From contig NZ_CP019985.1 of the NCBI RefSeq assembly GCF_002250115.1, forward strand, positions 3,472,001 to 3,536,000: a stretch of 64,000 nucleotides of DNA, given 5' to 3'. A program made the translations under genes and the position numbers. Each line of letters begins with the position of its first letter. The first letter of the stretch is position 1. The DNA is from Shouchella clausii. Lineage in GTDB: Bacteria; Bacillota; Bacilli; Bacillales; Bacillaceae_D. A model generated the notes under the pieces. That model was not told where the DNA came from, searched no databases, and saw only the letters and a list, made by a program, of their open reading frames with translations. Below are positions 1-11,049 of the stretch, one piece after another.

Positions 1-1227
1 GATGCCTATTCGTTCCACGACTCGCCGGAAAGCCTTGATGAAGCATACTGGCAAATGCATGGCGCCTATAGCCGCATTTTTACGCGAGTTGGCCTCGAAT
101 TTCGGCCTGTGATTGCCGATTCCGGGACGATGGGTGGCAAAGATACGCACGAATTTATGGCGCTTGCAAGCGTAGGGGAAGATACTGTCGTCTATTCCGA
201 TGGATCTGATTACGCAGCCAACTTGGAAATGGCAAAAGCTGCGCTGCCAGAGGCGCCAAGTGTACAAGCACATGGCTTGCTTGAAAAGAGAGCAACGCCG
301 GAAGCAAAAACGGTCGACGAAGCCGCTGAAGCACTAGGTTTTGATGCCGATGACATTTTTAAAGCGCTTGTTGTTGTTGTCGATGACGTGCTATCCCTTT
401 TTATCTTGCGTGGCAACGATGAGCTTAACGAAGTCAAAGCATTGCATGAACTTGGCGCAAAAACGTTGCGCATGGCGAGTGAAGAAGAAGTCGTTGCCGC
501 TTTCGGCGCGACTCCTGGATCAATTGGTCCTGTAGGCGTAAAGGATGTGCCGATTTATGCCGACTACCGGATTCGCAGCATGGAGCGCATTGCGTGCGGA
601 GCCAATGAAACAGGCTACCACTATGTAAATGTCGGCCCAGGCCGCGACTATGAAGTGACCGCTTATAAAGATTTGCGCACTGTGCGCGAAGGCGATCCGT
701 CTCCAGACGGCAAAGGGACATTGCGCTTTGCTGAAGGAATTGAAATCGGGCAAATCTTTAAACTGGGTACCCGTTACTCTGAATCACTCGATGCGAAATA
801 TTTAGATGGCCAAGGAAAAGCGCAGCCTTTTCTAATGGGCTGTTATGGTATCGGCGTATCGCGGACGCTTGCCGCTGTGATTGAACAGCATCATGACGAG
901 GCGGGCATTGTTTGGCCGAAGGCAGTGGCGCCGTTCGACGTCCACTTATTAGCGTTAAATGTGAAAAATGAAGACCAGAAAACACTTGCTGAACAGCTAT
1001 ACAGCGACATTCGCCAAGCTGGAATCGACGTATTGTATGATGATCGGCCAGAACGGGCAGGCGTTAAATTTAAAGACGCTGACTTAATTGGCTTGCCAGT
1101 ACGGGTAGCCGTTGGCAAACGGGCCGGAGAAGGCATCGTCGAAGTGAAAGTCCGCAAAACGGGCGAACAGCTAGAGTTGACAGCTAGTGAGCTAGTTCGT
1201 TGGCTTAACGATTTTTTACGTGAATAA
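1..1227 (+). CDS. proS: Prolyl-tRNA synthetase, 3' part (5' end outside window)
   Basis: Charges tRNA-Pro with proline in the cytoplasm. The reading frame is open from base 1, so only the last 408 residues are seen. They hold the YbaK-like editing insertion (around residues 95-220 of the visible part, with DEAAEALGFDADDIFKALV), class II motif 3 (GCYGIGVSRTLAAVIEQ) and the C-terminal anticodon-binding domain ending WLNDFLRE. The insertion marks the bacterial-type ProS. polC follows, as in B. subtilis. Identification is firm; the start is not in the window. Confidence 0.97.
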   Translation, partial: DAYSFHDSPESLDEAYWQMHGAYSRIFTRVGLEFRPVIADSGTMGGKDTHEFMALASVGEDTVVYSDGSDYAANLEMAKAALPEAPSVQAHGLLEKRATPEAKTVDEAAEALGFDADDIFKALVVVVDDVLSLFILRGNDELNEVKALHELGAKTLRMASEEEVVAAFGATPGSIGPVGVKDVPIYADYRIRSMERIACGANETGYHYVNVGPGRDYEVTAYKDLRTVREGDPSPDGKGTLRFAEGIEIGQIFKLGTRYSESLDAKYLDGQGKAQPFLMGCYGIGVSRTLAAVIEQHHDEAGIVWPKAVAPFDVHLLALNVKNEDQKTLAEQLYSDIRQAGIDVLYDDRPERAGVKFKDADLIGLPVRVAVGKRAGEGIVEVKVRKTGEQLELTASELVRWLNDFLRE

Positions 1228-1237
1228 TGCGGGAATG

Positions 1238-1270
1238 CAGGCTGGCTAGTCGTCAGCCTGTTTACGCTTT
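1238..1270 (+). terminator. Weak terminator-like hairpin between proS and polC
   Basis: A seven-base stem (CAGGCTG with CAGCCTG, nine-base loop) follows the proS stop. The T-run is interrupted (TTTACGCTTT), so termination would be partial and polC may be read from proS transcripts. No separate polC promoter was seen. Confidence 0.4.
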
Positions 1271-1287
1271 AGCAAGGAGTGAAACAA

Positions 1288-4200
1288 ATGAGCCAAGCGA
1301 AAGAGACGAGAAAAGAGCGCCTTCAACTATTGCTTGACCAGCTGCAAATTCCAGATGACGGCCGTTCCCATTTTCAAGACGGCTATATTGAAAAACTAGC
1401 AATCTCAAAAGAACAGAAAGTCTGGCATTTTTTCATTCGATTAGAACGGTTGCTGCCAGCCGAATGGTGCGAACTGTTTAGAGGGCGTCTCGCCCAGACG
1501 TTTCGAGAAATCGCCAATGCACGTTGCTCATTTGCATATGCCAACAGCGAGACGGATGAATCAGTATGGCGCAGCTATTGGCCTCTTATCGCCAACGAAT
1601 TGGCGCGTGTCTCTCCACCTCTTGCTGCTACGTTGCAAAAGCAAGCCCCGACAGTCAATGACAATAAGCTGTCTTTAGTAGCGCAAAACGAAGCGGAAGC
1701 AGAAGCGATAAGGCGAAAGCTTGCCGATCCGTTTAAAGACATATGCGGCCAGTTTGGCTTGCCTGTATTGCCCCTTGCAGTCGCCGTACAACAATCACAG
1801 GAAGCTTATGATGAATTTGTCCGCAAACGTGCTGAAGAAGACCGGTCAAAAGTGGTCGAAGCGATGTTGGAAAAACAACGGGTTGAAGAGGAAATGGCGA
1901 AGCAAGTAAAACAAGCCAACTTGTCTATGGGTTATCCCATTAAAGATGAGCCGACGCCGCTCGAAGCGATTGTCGATGAAGAACGGCGCATTACCATTCA
2001 AGGCTATGTGTTCGCAACAGATATTCGCGAGCTCCGCAGTGGGCGGACATTGCTAACCTTTAAAATGACAGATTACACCGATTCGATTTTAGTGAAAATG
2101 TTTTCCCGGGATAAAGAAGATGTGCCGGTTATGCAAGCGGTCAAAAAAGGCATGTGGTTAAAAGTGCGAGGCGGCATTCAAAACGATACATTTGTCCGCG
2201 ACCTCGTTATGATCGCCAATGATTTTAACCAAGTAACGCCAAATGTCCGCGAAGATACCGCTGAACAAAAACGAGTCGAACTTCATACCCATTCGACAAT
2301 GAGCCAAATGGATGGCGTCGTTTCTGTTGGCAGGTATATCGAGCAGGCTGCAAAATGGGGCCATCCAGCGATTGCCATTACGGATCACGGCGTTGTCCAA
2401 GCGTTTCCAGAAGCATATGGCGCTGCCAAAAAGCATGACATTAAAGTGATTTATGGCATGGAGGCAAATGTCGTTGATGATGGCGTACCAATTGCTTACA
2501 ACTCAGACCATCGTCACTTGCTCGAAGAAGAGTATGTCGTCTTTGACGTGGAAACGACCGGTCTGTCGGCTGTCTACAATACGATCATTGAGCTTGCTGC
2601 CGTCAAAATCAAAAACGGCGAAATCATCGATACATATGAATCGTTTGCAGACCCAAAAGAGCCTCTGTCAGCAACGATCATCGAATTGACAGGGATTACC
2701 GATGACATGGTCCAAGGCGCTCCTGAACCTGCTGAAGTGCTGAAGCAATTTCGTGAATTTGCCGGCGATGCCACGTTGGTTGCCCATAATGCGAGCTTTG
2801 ATATTGGCTTTTTGAATGTCGGTTATAAAAAACTAGGCTTTTCAGAAGTCACAAACCCAGTCATAGACACGTTGGAGCTTGGCCGTTTTCTGTACCCAGA
2901 ATTAAAAAACCACCGCCTTAATACGTTATGTAAGAAATTTGACATTGAGCTCGTCAGCCATCACCGCGCGATTTATGATACACAGGCAACGGCGTATTTG
3001 CTTTGGAAAATGGTCAAAGATGCAGCGGAGAAAGAAATTGTTTACCATGATGAATTAAATAACCATATGGGGCAAGGGAATTTTCACCGCCAACGGCCGT
3101 TCCACTGTACGCTGCTTGTCACATCGCAAACAGGGTTGAAAAATTTATACCAGCTCGTGTCCATGTCCCATGTTGATTACTATTTCCGGACGCCACGGAT
3201 CCCTCGTTCCCAGTTAAATAAACATCGCGAAGGGTTGCTAATCGGTTCTGCTTGCGATAAAGGTGAAGTCTTTGAAGGCATGATGCAAAAATCAGCCGAT
3301 GAGGTGGAGAAAATCGCTGGTTTCTACGACTTTTTAGAAATTCAACCGCTCAGCAATTATGGACACTTGATTGAACGGGAACTTGTAAAAGATGAAACGG
3401 CATTGCAAGAGATTGTCGCCAATATTGTTGCTCTTGGCGAGCGGCTAGGGCTGCCGGTTGTGGCCACAGGAAATGTTCATTATTTAAACGAGGAAGATGC
3501 GATTTACCGTAAAATATTAATTGCTTCCCAAGGGGGGGCCAATCCCCTTAATAAGCAGAAGTTGCCGGACGTCCATTTCCGGACAACAACGGAAATGCTT
3601 GAAGAGTTTTCCTTTCTTGGGGCAGAACAGGCAGAGAAAGTGGTTGTCGCTGCTTCTAATGACATTGCCGCACAAGTTGGTGATGTCCGGCCGATTCCAG
3701 ATGACTTATATGCTCCTAAAATTGAGGGCGCTGACGACGAAATCCGGAATATGAGCTATGAACGGGCCAAGATGATTTACGGCGATCCGTTGCCGGAACT
3801 TGTAGAAGCCCGTTTGCAAAAAGAGTTAAAAAGCATTATTGGCCATGGTTTTGCTGTTATTTATTTAATTTCCCATAAGTTAGTTAAAAAATCGCTCGAT
3901 GATGGCTACCTTGTTGGCTCACGGGGGTCTGTCGGTTCTTCGTTTGTGGCAACGATGACGGAAATTACCGAAGTGAACCCGCTGCCGCCTCATTATGTAT
4001 GCCCGTCATGCAAGCATTCCCATTTCTTTGATGACGGCTCTGTTGCGTCTGGCTATGACTTGCCTGATGCTGAATGCCCGAAATGCGGCAGTATGTATAT
4101 AAAAGATGGACAGGATATCCCGTTTGAAACGTTTCTTGGGTTTAAAGGCGACAAAGTGCCTGATATCGACTTGAACTTTTCAGGTGAATACCAGCCTCGC

Positions 4201-5580
4201 GCCCACGCCTATACAAAGGAATTGTTTGGCGAAGACTACGTGTACCGCGCCGGGACAATTGGCACGGTAGCGGATAAAACAGCATACGGCTATGTGAAAG
4301 GCTACCAAAGCGACCATGATTTGCTCATGCGTGGGGCAGAAATCGACCGTCTTGTCGCCGGCTGCACAGGCGTTAAACGGACAACAGGCCAGCACCCAGG
4401 TGGGATCATCGTTGTTCCCGATTATATGGATATTCATGATTTTTCGCCGATCCAATACCCGGCCGATGACAAAAATGCAGAGTGGAAAACGACACATTTT
4501 GACTTCCATTCGATTCATGATAATTTGCTTAAGCTCGACATTCTTGGACACGATGATCCGACGGCGATTCGCATGCTTCAAGATTTAAGTGGAATCGATC
4601 CAAAAACGATCCCGACGGATGACCCAGACGTGATGAAAATATTTGCTTCACCAGATGTGCTCGGTGTAACAGAAGAACAAATACTGTGCAAAACTGGTAC
4701 GCTCGGCATTCCTGAGTTTGGTACCCGTTTTGTTAGGCAAATGCTTGAGGAAACGAAACCGAGCACCTTTTCTGAGCTGTTGCAAATTTCCGGGCTCTCC
4801 CACGGGACTGATGTTTGGCTTGGCAATGCCAATGAGCTCATTTACAATGGCACTTGCGAACTGAAAGATGTCATTGGCTGCCGTGATGACATTATGGTTT
4901 ACTTAATTTACAAAGGGCTGGAATCGTCACTCGCTTTTAAAATCATGGAGTTTGTCCGTAAAGGCAAAGGCTTGCAGCCTGAATGGGTCGAAGAAATGAA
5001 AAAGCATGATGTGCCTGATTGGTACATCGATTCATGCACAAAAATCAAATACATGTTCCCGAAAGCACATGCGGCTGCCTATGTGTTAATGGCTGTGCGG
5101 ATTGCTTATTTTAAAGTGCATCATCCGATTTTGTATTATGCAACCTATTTTACAGTTCGTGCCGATGACTTTGAACTGGACATTATGATCAAAGGGGCAA
5201 GTTCGATTCGTGCCAAAATGGAAGAAATCAATGCGAAAGGGCTTGACGCTTCCCCGAAAGAGAAAGCTGTTTTGACGGTGCTCGAGCTCTCACTAGAAAT
5301 GTGCGAACGTGGCTTCGGTTTTCATAAAGTTGATTTATATAAATCATCGGCAACAGAGTTCATAGTCGATGGCGATAAGCTGTTGCCACCTTTTAACGCG
5401 CTGAACGGCGTCGGCACAAACGCAGCACTAAACATCGTCAAGGCCCGGGAAAATGGCCACTTTTTGTCAAAGGAAGACTTGCAGCAGCGGGCAAAACTGA
5501 CGAAAACGGTTGTCGAGAACTTGTCTGAACACGGCTGTCTAGAAGGTTTGCCAGAGTCTAACCAGCTATCATTGTTTTAA
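1288..5580 (+). CDS. polC: DNA polymerase III PolC-type alpha subunit with proofreading exonuclease
   Basis: Replicative DNA polymerase of low-GC Gram-positives. The 1430 residues show the PolC order: N-terminal region, OB-fold (about 230-315), PHP domain ([15 protein letters not shown], about 328), a DEDD 3'-5' exonuclease inserted in the PHP (VVFDVETTG, about 416), a zinc-binding CPSC...CPKC pair near 905-935, the palm acidic motif PDIDLNFS near 957, and a helix-hairpin-helix tail ending NQLSLF, which resembles a beta-clamp-binding peptide. The ATG at 1288 is chosen over the in-frame GTG at 1279 because AAGGAG lies seven bases before it. Confidence 0.97.
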   Translation: MSQAKETRKERLQLLLDQLQIPDDGRSHFQDGYIEKLAISKEQKVWHFFIRLERLLPAEWCELFRGRLAQTFREIANARCSFAYANSETDESVWRSYWPLIANELARVSPPLAATLQKQAPTVNDNKLSLVAQNEAEAEAIRRKLADPFKDICGQFGLPVLPLAVAVQQSQEAYDEFVRKRAEEDRSKVVEAMLEKQRVEEEMAKQVKQANLSMGYPIKDEPTPLEAIVDEERRITIQGYVFATDIRELRSGRTLLTFKMTDYTDSILVKMFSRDKEDVPVMQAVKKGMWLKVRGGIQNDTFVRDLVMIANDFNQVTPNVREDTAEQKRVELHTHSTMSQMDGVVSVGRYIEQAAKWGHPAIAITDHGVVQAFPEAYGAAKKHDIKVIYGMEANVVDDGVPIAYNSDHRHLLEEEYVVFDVETTGLSAVYNTIIELAAVKIKNGEIIDTYESFADPKEPLSATIIELTGITDDMVQGAPEPAEVLKQFREFAGDATLVAHNASFDIGFLNVGYKKLGFSEVTNPVIDTLELGRFLYPELKNHRLNTLCKKFDIELVSHHRAIYDTQATAYLLWKMVKDAAEKEIVYHDELNNHMGQGNFHRQRPFHCTLLVTSQTGLKNLYQLVSMSHVDYYFRTPRIPRSQLNKHREGLLIGSACDKGEVFEGMMQKSADEVEKIAGFYDFLEIQPLSNYGHLIERELVKDETALQEIVANIVALGERLGLPVVATGNVHYLNEEDAIYRKILIASQGGANPLNKQKLPDVHFRTTTEMLEEFSFLGAEQAEKVVVAASNDIAAQVGDVRPIPDDLYAPKIEGADDEIRNMSYERAKMIYGDPLPELVEARLQKELKSIIGHGFAVIYLISHKLVKKSLDDGYLVGSRGSVGSSFVATMTEITEVNPLPPHYVCPSCKHSHFFDDGSVASGYDLPDAECPKCGSMYIKDGQDIPFETFLGFKGDKVPDIDLNFSGEYQPRAHAYTKELFGEDYVYRAGTIGTVADKTAYGYVKGYQSDHDLLMRGAEIDRLVAGCTGVKRTTGQHPGGIIVVPDYMDIHDFSPIQYPADDKNAEWKTTHFDFHSIHDNLLKLDILGHDDPTAIRMLQDLSGIDPKTIPTDDPDVMKIFASPDVLGVTEEQILCKTGTLGIPEFGTRFVRQMLEETKPSTFSELLQISGLSHGTDVWLGNANELIYNGTCELKDVIGCRDDIMVYLIYKGLESSLAFKIMEFVRKGKGLQPEWVEEMKKHDVPDWYIDSCTKIKYMFPKAHAAAYVLMAVRIAYFKVHHPILYYATYFTVRADDFELDIMIKGASSIRAKMEEINAKGLDASPKEKAVLTVLELSLEMCERGFGFHKVDLYKSSATEFIVDGDKLLPPFNALNGVGTNAALNIVKARENGHFLSKEDLQQRAKLTKTVVENLSEHGCLEGLPESNQLSLF

Positions 5581-5593
5581 AGACGGGCCTGCC

Positions 5594-5622
5594 TTGCAAG
5601 CGTAGTGCTTATGTGGTACAAT
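5594..5622 (+). promoter_or_regulatory. Sigma-A promoter of the rimP-nusA-infB operon
   Basis: TTGCAA at 5594-5599, a 17-base spacer and TACAAT at 5617-5622, with an extended TGG just before the -10. It lies about 160 bases before rimP and has no competing -10 nearby. Confidence 0.7.
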
Positions 5623-5656
5623 CATTTATGGTAATAGTTAGCATACGATGATGGAG

Positions 5657-5683
5657 AAAAGAGTGGGGGCCCCCACTCTTTTT
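5657..5683 (+). promoter_or_regulatory. Leader hairpin/attenuator upstream of rimP
   Basis: A near-perfect inverted repeat (AAAAGAGTGGGGG against CCCCCACTCTTTTT) starts about 35 bases after the -10 and ends in a T-run, so it has the form of an intrinsic terminator inside the leader. In B. subtilis NusA is reported to limit its own operon through a NusA-dependent leader terminator; the same role here is inference from position. Confidence 0.6.
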
Positions 5684-5780
5684 GTTCGCATTGCGGGTTC
5701 GGCGTTAAAAGCGTCTCCCGTTGTGTATGCCTGTTCTAGAAGCGGATACGTTTTTAATGATGTAAAGGAGGAATTGGCGA

Positions 5781-6251
5781 TTGAGTAAAAATGTTTCTCG
5801 TACCGTAGAACAACTCGCAGAGCCGATTGTCCGCGAACTTCATTTGGAACTCGTGGAAGTAGAATATAAAAAAGAAGGGCCTAATTGGTATTTGCGTGTG
5901 TTTATTGACGCAGACAAAGGGGTCAACTTAGATGATTGCGAAGCTGTGAGTGAAAAGCTGAGCGAAGTCTTAGATGATGTGGACCCGATTAAAGAGGCGT
6001 ATTTTCTAGAAGTGTCATCCCCTGGGGCAGAGCGGCCGCTAAAAAAAGAAGCGGATGTAAAAAAAGCAGTCGGCAAAGGTGTGTACGTGACAACGTATGA
6101 ACCAATCGACGGCCAAAAAGCGTTTGAAGGCGTCCTTGTATCATTTGAAGACGCCACGCTTGTTATTGAAGGAAAAAACAAAACAAGAACAGTGACCTAC
6201 ACCGTGCCATACGCGAAAGTGGCAAATGCGCGGCTGTCGATCCTGCTCTAG
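5781..6251 (+). CDS. rimP: Ribosome maturation factor RimP
   Basis: Cytoplasmic factor for 30S subunit maturation (YlxS in B. subtilis). The 156 residues have the two-part RimP form: an alpha/beta N-domain containing LELVEVEYKKEGPNWYLRVFID and LEVSSPGAERPL, then an SH3-like barrel ending ANARLSILL. The start is TTG at 5781, with AAAGGAGGAA about six bases before it. It is the first gene of the operon that continues into nusA 30 bases later. Confidence 0.95.
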   Translation: MSKNVSRTVEQLAEPIVRELHLELVEVEYKKEGPNWYLRVFIDADKGVNLDDCEAVSEKLSEVLDDVDPIKEAYFLEVSSPGAERPLKKEADVKKAVGKGVYVTTYEPIDGQKAFEGVLVSFEDATLVIEGKNKTRTVTYTVPYAKVANARLSILL

Positions 6252-6281
6252 TTGCAAGCGAAATAAGGGAGGTTCCTTTCC

Positions 6282-7388
6282 ATGAACAGCGAATTTATGG
6301 AAGCTTTGTCAACACTGGAAGCAGACAAAGGCATCAAAAAAGAAGTCATTATTGAAGCAATCGAAGCTGCGCTTATTTCTGGCTATAAGCGCAACTTCGG
6401 CCAAGCGCAAAACGTGCGCGTTGATGTGAATCGGGACAATGGCAGCATCCGCGTGTTTGCCCGCAAAGTAGTCGTGGAAGAAGTGTTTGATAAACGCTTG
6501 GAAATTTCAGAAGCGGAAGCACAGCGGATTAATCCACATTATGAAGTCGATGATATTGTCGAAATTGAAGTCACGCCAAAAGACTTTGGCCGAATTGCTG
6601 CACAAACGGCGAAGCAAGTAGTCACGCAACGTGTTCGTGAAGCAGAGCGGGGCATCATTTATTCTGATTTTATTGACCGTGAAGAAGATATTATGAACGG
6701 CATTGTCCAACGTCAAGACCATCGCTTTATTTACGTTGACTTAGGGAAAGTTGAGGCGCTTTTGCCTCTGTCCGAGCAAATGCCGAATGAAACGTACAAA
6801 CATAATGACCGCATCAAAGCATATATTACGAAAGTCGAAAAAACGACAAAAGGCCCGCAAATTTTAATTTCCCGCACGCATCCTGGGCTCTTAAAGCGTT
6901 TGTTTGAATTAGAAGTGCCGGAAATTTACGACGGCACAGTGGAAATTAAATCGGTATCTCGCGAGGCAGGGGACCGCTCGAAAATTGCCGTCCACTCCGA
7001 CAACCCTGAAGTCGATTCAGTCGGAGCCTGTGTAGGCCAACGGGGCCAACGGGTACAGACAATTGTCGACGAACTCAAAGGCGAAAAAATTGACATAGTT
7101 GAATGGTCAGAGGACCCAGTTGTTTATGTGGCCAATGCCCTAAGCCCGGCAAAAGTAATGAAAGTCAATGTGCTTGAAGGGGAAAAAATGACACAAGTCA
7201 TCGTCCCTGACTACCAGCTGTCTTTAGCAATCGGCAAACGAGGCCAAAACGCACGACTGGCTGCTAAGCTGACGGGCTGGAAAATTGATATAAAAAGCGA
7301 ATCAGAAGCCCGCGAGCTTGGCCTTCTTGATGAGGAAAATGAAAATGATGAGTTAGAAGAATTCACAAATGAGGAAAATGAACGTTAA
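6282..7388 (+). CDS. nusA: Transcription termination/antitermination factor NusA
   Basis: RNA polymerase-associated factor that promotes pausing and intrinsic termination. The 368 residues hold the N-terminal polymerase-binding domain (1-125), an S1 domain (about 135-200, [22 protein letters not shown]) and two KH domains ([19 protein letters not shown] and [19 protein letters not shown]). There are no C-terminal acidic repeats of the E. coli kind, as expected in Bacillus; instead it ends in a short Glu/Asn-rich tail. It may act on the hairpin at 5657-5683, giving autoregulation. Confidence 0.96.
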   Translation: MNSEFMEALSTLEADKGIKKEVIIEAIEAALISGYKRNFGQAQNVRVDVNRDNGSIRVFARKVVVEEVFDKRLEISEAEAQRINPHYEVDDIVEIEVTPKDFGRIAAQTAKQVVTQRVREAERGIIYSDFIDREEDIMNGIVQRQDHRFIYVDLGKVEALLPLSEQMPNETYKHNDRIKAYITKVEKTTKGPQILISRTHPGLLKRLFELEVPEIYDGTVEIKSVSREAGDRSKIAVHSDNPEVDSVGACVGQRGQRVQTIVDELKGEKIDIVEWSEDPVVYVANALSPAKVMKVNVLEGEKMTQVIVPDYQLSLAIGKRGQNARLAAKLTGWKIDIKSESEARELGLLDEENENDELEEFTNEENER

Positions 7389-7409
7389 GAGCAGGAGGCG
7401 GAAAATCGC

Positions 7410-7685
7410 ATGAAACAACGGAAAGTACCGCTGAGAAAATGCATTGTAACCAATGAAATGAAACCAAAGCAAGAACTTGTGCGGATTGTACGCACACCTG
7501 AAGGCACAGTCGAATTGGATCCCACTGGCAAAAGGAATGGCCGCGGCGCTTATTTGACGAACAGTGAAGATGTGTTTCACACGGCTAAAAAGCGCGATAG
7601 CCTAACGCGCCATTTGCAAGTGCAAGTGACCGGAGACGACTATGACCGCTTGATTGCAGAGCGGGTGAAGGTGAAAAAACGGTGA
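7410..7685 (+). CDS. ylxR: YlxR/RnpM-family RNA-binding protein
   Basis: A 91-residue basic protein with the YlxR signature RKCIVTNEMKPKQELVRIVR and DPTGKRNGRGAYL. The B. subtilis relative has been described as a modulator of RNase P (RnpM); the role here is inferred from family and position. A strong site (GCAGGAGGCGG) precedes the ATG. Its stop overlaps the GTG start of the next gene by four bases, so the two are probably translationally coupled. Confidence 0.9.
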   Translation: MKQRKVPLRKCIVTNEMKPKQELVRIVRTPEGTVELDPTGKRNGRGAYLTNSEDVFHTAKKRDSLTRHLQVQVTGDDYDRLIAERVKVKKR

Positions 7686-7990
7686 GCAACGACAAAAAGC
7701 TGCTCTCGCTCCTTGGCTTATGTCAACGTGCCGGACAGCTTGTTACAGGGGAAGAATTGGTTCTTGCCGCGATTCGCAAACAGGAGCTGTCAATGGTGAT
7801 CCTTGCTGGCGATGCTAGCAGCAATACCGAAAAGAAAATCAAGGACAAATGCGGCTATTATAAAATCCCAGTCTATCAAACGAGCGACCGTTTTGCGCTT
7901 GGGCAAGCGATCGGTAAAGAAACGCGCGTTGCAATAGGCGTAAGGAGTGAAGGATTTGCGAAGAAAATCGCCGCATTACTGAGCCAATAA
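7682..7990 (+). CDS. ylxQ: L7Ae-family K-turn RNA-binding protein YlxQ
   Basis: A 102-residue L7Ae/L30e-like protein. The family signature is seen in [35 protein letters not shown] and the ending [18 protein letters not shown]. Family members bind kink-turn RNA; the target of this paralogue is not known to me. The GTG start overlaps the ylxR stop (GTGA), and infB begins 13 bases after its stop. Confidence 0.9.
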   Translation: MSNDKKLLSLLGLCQRAGQLVTGEELVLAAIRKQELSMVILAGDASSNTEKKIKDKCGYYKIPVYQTSDRFALGQAIGKETRVAIGVRSEGFAKKIAALLSQ

Positions 7991-8003
7991 TGGAGGTACG
8001 TAT

Positions 8004-10301
8004 ATGTCAAAAGTGCGAATCTATGAATACGCAAAGGCAAATAATGTTCAAAGCAAACAACTAATCGAAAGTTTAAAATCAATGGGTGTGGAAGTGTCGA
8101 ATCATATGTCAGCAATTGATGAAGAAACATTAAACAAAGCGAAGCAAGCCGGGAAGCCTGCCGCTGCAAAAGGGCATGGATCCACTAGTAACCAAAAGCA
8201 AAATAGCCAAAATAAAAACCAAAACCAACGGCCAAACCAAGGGCAAAAGCAACGCCCACAAAACAACCAGCAAAACCAAGGGCAAAAGCAGCGCCCGCAA
8301 AACAATCAGCAAAACCAATCTCAAGGCCAAACCAAACGCCCAAGCCAAGGCAGCAATAACCAAAGTGGCGCCGCAAAATCGCAAGCTGGGAAACCAAACC
8401 AAAACCGTGGCGGCAATCGTCCTGGTGGCCAAGGCCGTCCAGGCAGCAACAACCGCCGTCCAGGGAATAACCAAAATCGCCGCAACCACGGCAACCGTGG
8501 CGGAAAGCGTCGCCCACAGTCAAAAGTCAATCATCAGCAAATGCCGCTGCCTGAAAAAATTACAATTTCAGGTTCGCTTACGGTCAGCGAACTCGCCGCT
8601 AAGCTCCATCGTGAAGCCTCTGAATTGATTAAGAAATTAATTGGTCTTGGTGTCATGGCTACCATTAACCAGGAGCTCGACAAAGATACGATTGAATTGT
8701 TGGCAGCTGATTATGGTGTGGAAGTTGAAGAAGAAGTGATTGTGGATGAGCTCGATATTGAGTTGTATGATCGTGAAGATAAAGAGGAAGAATTAAAAGA
8801 GCGCCCGCCAGTTGTGACAATTATGGGCCATGTCGATCACGGAAAAACAACGCTGCTTGATTCAATCCGTAACACGAAAGTGACTGCGGGGGAAGCAGGG
8901 GGCATTACTCAGCATATCGGCGCTTACCAAATTGAACACTCAGGTAAAAAAATTACCTTTTTAGATACACCAGGTCACGCAGCCTTTACAACGATGCGGG
9001 CCCGTGGCGCGCAAGTGACGGACATTACGATTCTTGTTGTGGCTGCTGACGATGGCGTTATGCCGCAAACGAAAGAAGCGATCAGCCACGCGAAAGCGGC
9101 TGAAGTGCCGATTATTGTCGCTGTCAATAAAATTGACAAGGAAACAGCAAGTCCAGATCGAGTGATGCAAGAGTTAACGGAGTTTGAGCTTGTCCCAGAA
9201 GCTTGGGGAGGCGACACGATTTTTGTCAATGTTTCAGCTTTGACGGGTGAAGGCATTGATGAGTTAATTGAAATGATTTTACTCGTTGCTGAAGTTGAGG
9301 AATTTAAAGCCAACCCAGACAAACTTGCGACGGGCACAGTTGTTGAAGCACAGCTTGATAAAGGGCGCGGCCCAGTTGCCACACTTCTTGTCCAAAGCGG
9401 TACGTTGAATGTCGGGGACGCAGTCGTTGTCGGCAGCACCTATGGCCGCGTGCGGGCGCTTGTTAATGATGTAGGACGCCGCGTCAAAACGGCAGGACCG
9501 TCTGCACCAGTAGAAATTACAGGCTTAAACGAAGTGCCACAAGCTGGGGACCGTTTCCAAGCATTTGAAGACGAGAAAAAAGCCCGCCAATTAGGCGAAG
9601 GGCTAATGGCCCGTTATCGGGAGCAAAACTTAACGGCATCGTCAAAAGTAAGCTTGGATGACTTGTTTAACCAAATTCAGCAAGGGGATGTCAAAGACAT
9701 TAACGTCATCATCAAAGCCGACGTCCAAGGATCAGTTGAAGCGATGAAAGGGTCGTTGGAAAAAATTGATGTGGCAGGCGTAAAAGTCAATATCATCCAC
9801 ACTGGCGCTGGTGCGATCACGGAATCAGACATTATTTTGGCGTCTGCTTCCAACGCGATTGTCATCGGGTTCAACGTTCGCCCTGATGTGAACGCCAAAC
9901 GTGTGGCTGAAGCGGAAAACGTCGATATTCGTCTCCACCGTGTCATTTACAACGCGATTGACGAAATTGAACAGGCAATGAAAGGCGCCCTTGATCCTGA
10001 GTTTGAAGAAAAAGTCATCGGCCAAGTGGAAGTACGGACGACATTTAAAGTTTCGAAAGTCGGCACGATCGCCGGTTCTTATGTAACAGAAGGAAAAATC
10101 ACCCGCAATTCTTCTGTCCGTTTGATTCGTGACGGCATTGTCATTTATGAAGGCGAACTGAACGCTCTTAAACGCTACAAAGACGATGCCAAAGAAGTGC
10201 AAGCTGGCTATGAATGCGGGATTACGCTTGATAAGTTCAATGACATTAAAGAAGGCGACATGATTGAAGCGTATGTCATGGAAGAAGTGAAACGCGCCTA
10301 A
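8004..10301 (+). CDS. infB: Translation initiation factor IF-2
   Basis: GTPase that places initiator tRNA on the 30S subunit. The 765 residues comprise a short N-terminal IF2N helix domain, a Gln/Asn/Arg-rich low-complexity linker (about 60-175), a second IF2N domain, the G domain ([10 protein letters not shown] about 275, [12 protein letters not shown]) and the C-terminal beta-barrel/C2 domains. The linker holds a direct 13-residue repeat. RBS TGGAGG precedes the ATG. It overlaps ylxP by one base. Confidence 0.97.
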   Translation: MSKVRIYEYAKANNVQSKQLIESLKSMGVEVSNHMSAIDEETLNKAKQAGKPAAAKGHGSTSNQKQNSQNKNQNQRPNQGQKQRPQNNQQNQGQKQRPQNNQQNQSQGQTKRPSQGSNNQSGAAKSQAGKPNQNRGGNRPGGQGRPGSNNRRPGNNQNRRNHGNRGGKRRPQSKVNHQQMPLPEKITISGSLTVSELAAKLHREASELIKKLIGLGVMATINQELDKDTIELLAADYGVEVEEEVIVDELDIELYDREDKEEELKERPPVVTIMGHVDHGKTTLLDSIRNTKVTAGEAGGITQHIGAYQIEHSGKKITFLDTPGHAAFTTMRARGAQVTDITILVVAADDGVMPQTKEAISHAKAAEVPIIVAVNKIDKETASPDRVMQELTEFELVPEAWGGDTIFVNVSALTGEGIDELIEMILLVAEVEEFKANPDKLATGTVVEAQLDKGRGPVATLLVQSGTLNVGDAVVVGSTYGRVRALVNDVGRRVKTAGPSAPVEITGLNEVPQAGDRFQAFEDEKKARQLGEGLMARYREQNLTASSKVSLDDLFNQIQQGDVKDINVIIKADVQGSVEAMKGSLEKIDVAGVKVNIIHTGAGAITESDIILASASNAIVIGFNVRPDVNAKRVAEAENVDIRLHRVIYNAIDEIEQAMKGALDPEFEEKVIGQVEVRTTFKVSKVGTIAGSYVTEGKITRNSSVRLIRDGIVIYEGELNALKRYKDDAKEVQAGYECGITLDKFNDIKEGDMIEAYVMEEVKRA
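8238..8315 (+). repeat. Two 39-bp tandem repeats inside infB
   Basis: Two adjacent 39-base units (8238-8276 and 8277-8315), identical except for a few silent changes, each encoding [13 protein letters not shown]. The unit length is a multiple of three, so copy number can change without a frameshift. They lie in the flexible linker of IF-2. Confidence 0.85.
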
Positions 10302-10579
10302 TGATGGCCTGTGTCCGCTGCGAGCTGTTCATCTATGAGGCACAGTCACTAAAGGATAAACGATCCGTTTTGCAAAGCGTGCTTCGCAAAGTGAGGCAAC
10401 GTTGCAATGTTTCAGCAGCAGAAACAGGGTACCAACAAACTTGGCAACGCGCAGAGCTTTCGCTTTGCGCAGTTGCTGCTAGTAAAAAAAGCGCAGAAGC
10501 TGAACTATTACGCGCATTGGCGATAATTGATCAGGCAGAAGCGGCAGAGCGCACATTGACCAACTGGGAGTGGGCGTGA
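10301..10579 (+). CDS. ylxP: DUF503 protein YlxP
   Basis: A 92-residue protein of the YlxP/DUF503 family (LKDKRSVLQSVLRKVRQRCNVSAAETG is the diagnostic stretch, seen in parts). It is always found next to infB and rbfA and is thought to have a role in ribosome assembly or RNA binding; I know of no settled biochemical function. ATG at 10301 overlaps the infB stop by one base (a second ATG follows at 10304). Confidence 0.88.
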   Translation: MMACVRCELFIYEAQSLKDKRSVLQSVLRKVRQRCNVSAAETGYQQTWQRAELSLCAVAASKKSAEAELLRALAIIDQAEAAERTLTNWEWA

Positions 10580-10604
10580 TTCCCATTAGTAGAGGTGATC
10601 GATT

Positions 10605-10961
10605 GTGGCGAATAACCGTGCTGTTCGCGTCGGCGAACAAATGAAAAAAGAATTGAGTGACATCCTTATTCGCGACATTAAAGATCCCCGTGTCCGTTTT
10701 GTCACGGTGACCGGGGTAGATGTCACAGGGGATTTACAACAAGCAACGGCTTTTATTACGGTGCTCGGTGATGATGAAGAACGCAAAGCGACCCTTGCTG
10801 GCCTTGAAAAGGCAAAAGGGTTTATCCGAACGGAATTGGGCAAGCGCATTCGCCTTCGGAAAACACCTGAGCTCAGTTTTTCGTTCGATGAATCGATTCA
10901 ATACGGCAACCGAATTGAAAGCTTATTGCGCGATTTGAACAAAAACGATTCGAACGAGTAG
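10605..10961 (+). CDS. rbfA: 30S ribosome-binding factor RbfA
   Basis: Small KH-fold protein that binds the 30S subunit and aids 16S rRNA 5'-end maturation. It is 118 residues; the family core is seen in [22 protein letters not shown] and [21 protein letters not shown] start with AGAGGTGATC before it. Confidence 0.95.
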   Translation: MANNRAVRVGEQMKKELSDILIRDIKDPRVRFVTVTGVDVTGDLQQATAFITVLGDDEERKATLAGLEKAKGFIRTELGKRIRLRKTPELSFSFDESIQYGNRIESLLRDLNKNDSNE

Positions 10962-10993
10962 TTGCAAAAGGAGAGCGCGCAGACGCTGTCCTG

Positions 10994-11027
10994 AGGGTAG
11001 CGCACTGACGCTATCCTTTCTTTTTTT
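10994..11027 (+). terminator. Intrinsic terminator between rbfA and truB
   Basis: Stem AGGGTAGCG/CGCTATCCT (nine pairs, one G-T), six-base loop, then a T-rich run (TTCTTTTTTT). The left arm is preceded by a similar block (GCGCAGACGCTGTCCT), so the region looks locally duplicated. It would make truB partly independent of the upstream operon. Confidence 0.7.
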
Positions 11028-11049
11028 AGTAAGACAGGGAGTGATGTTG

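Noticed and set aside
8102-8530. Several long - strand and alternate-frame reading frames over the infB linker
   Set aside because: They are shadows of the low-complexity repeat; compositions are extreme (Trp/Cys/Phe or Ala/Val-rich) and no start sites fit.
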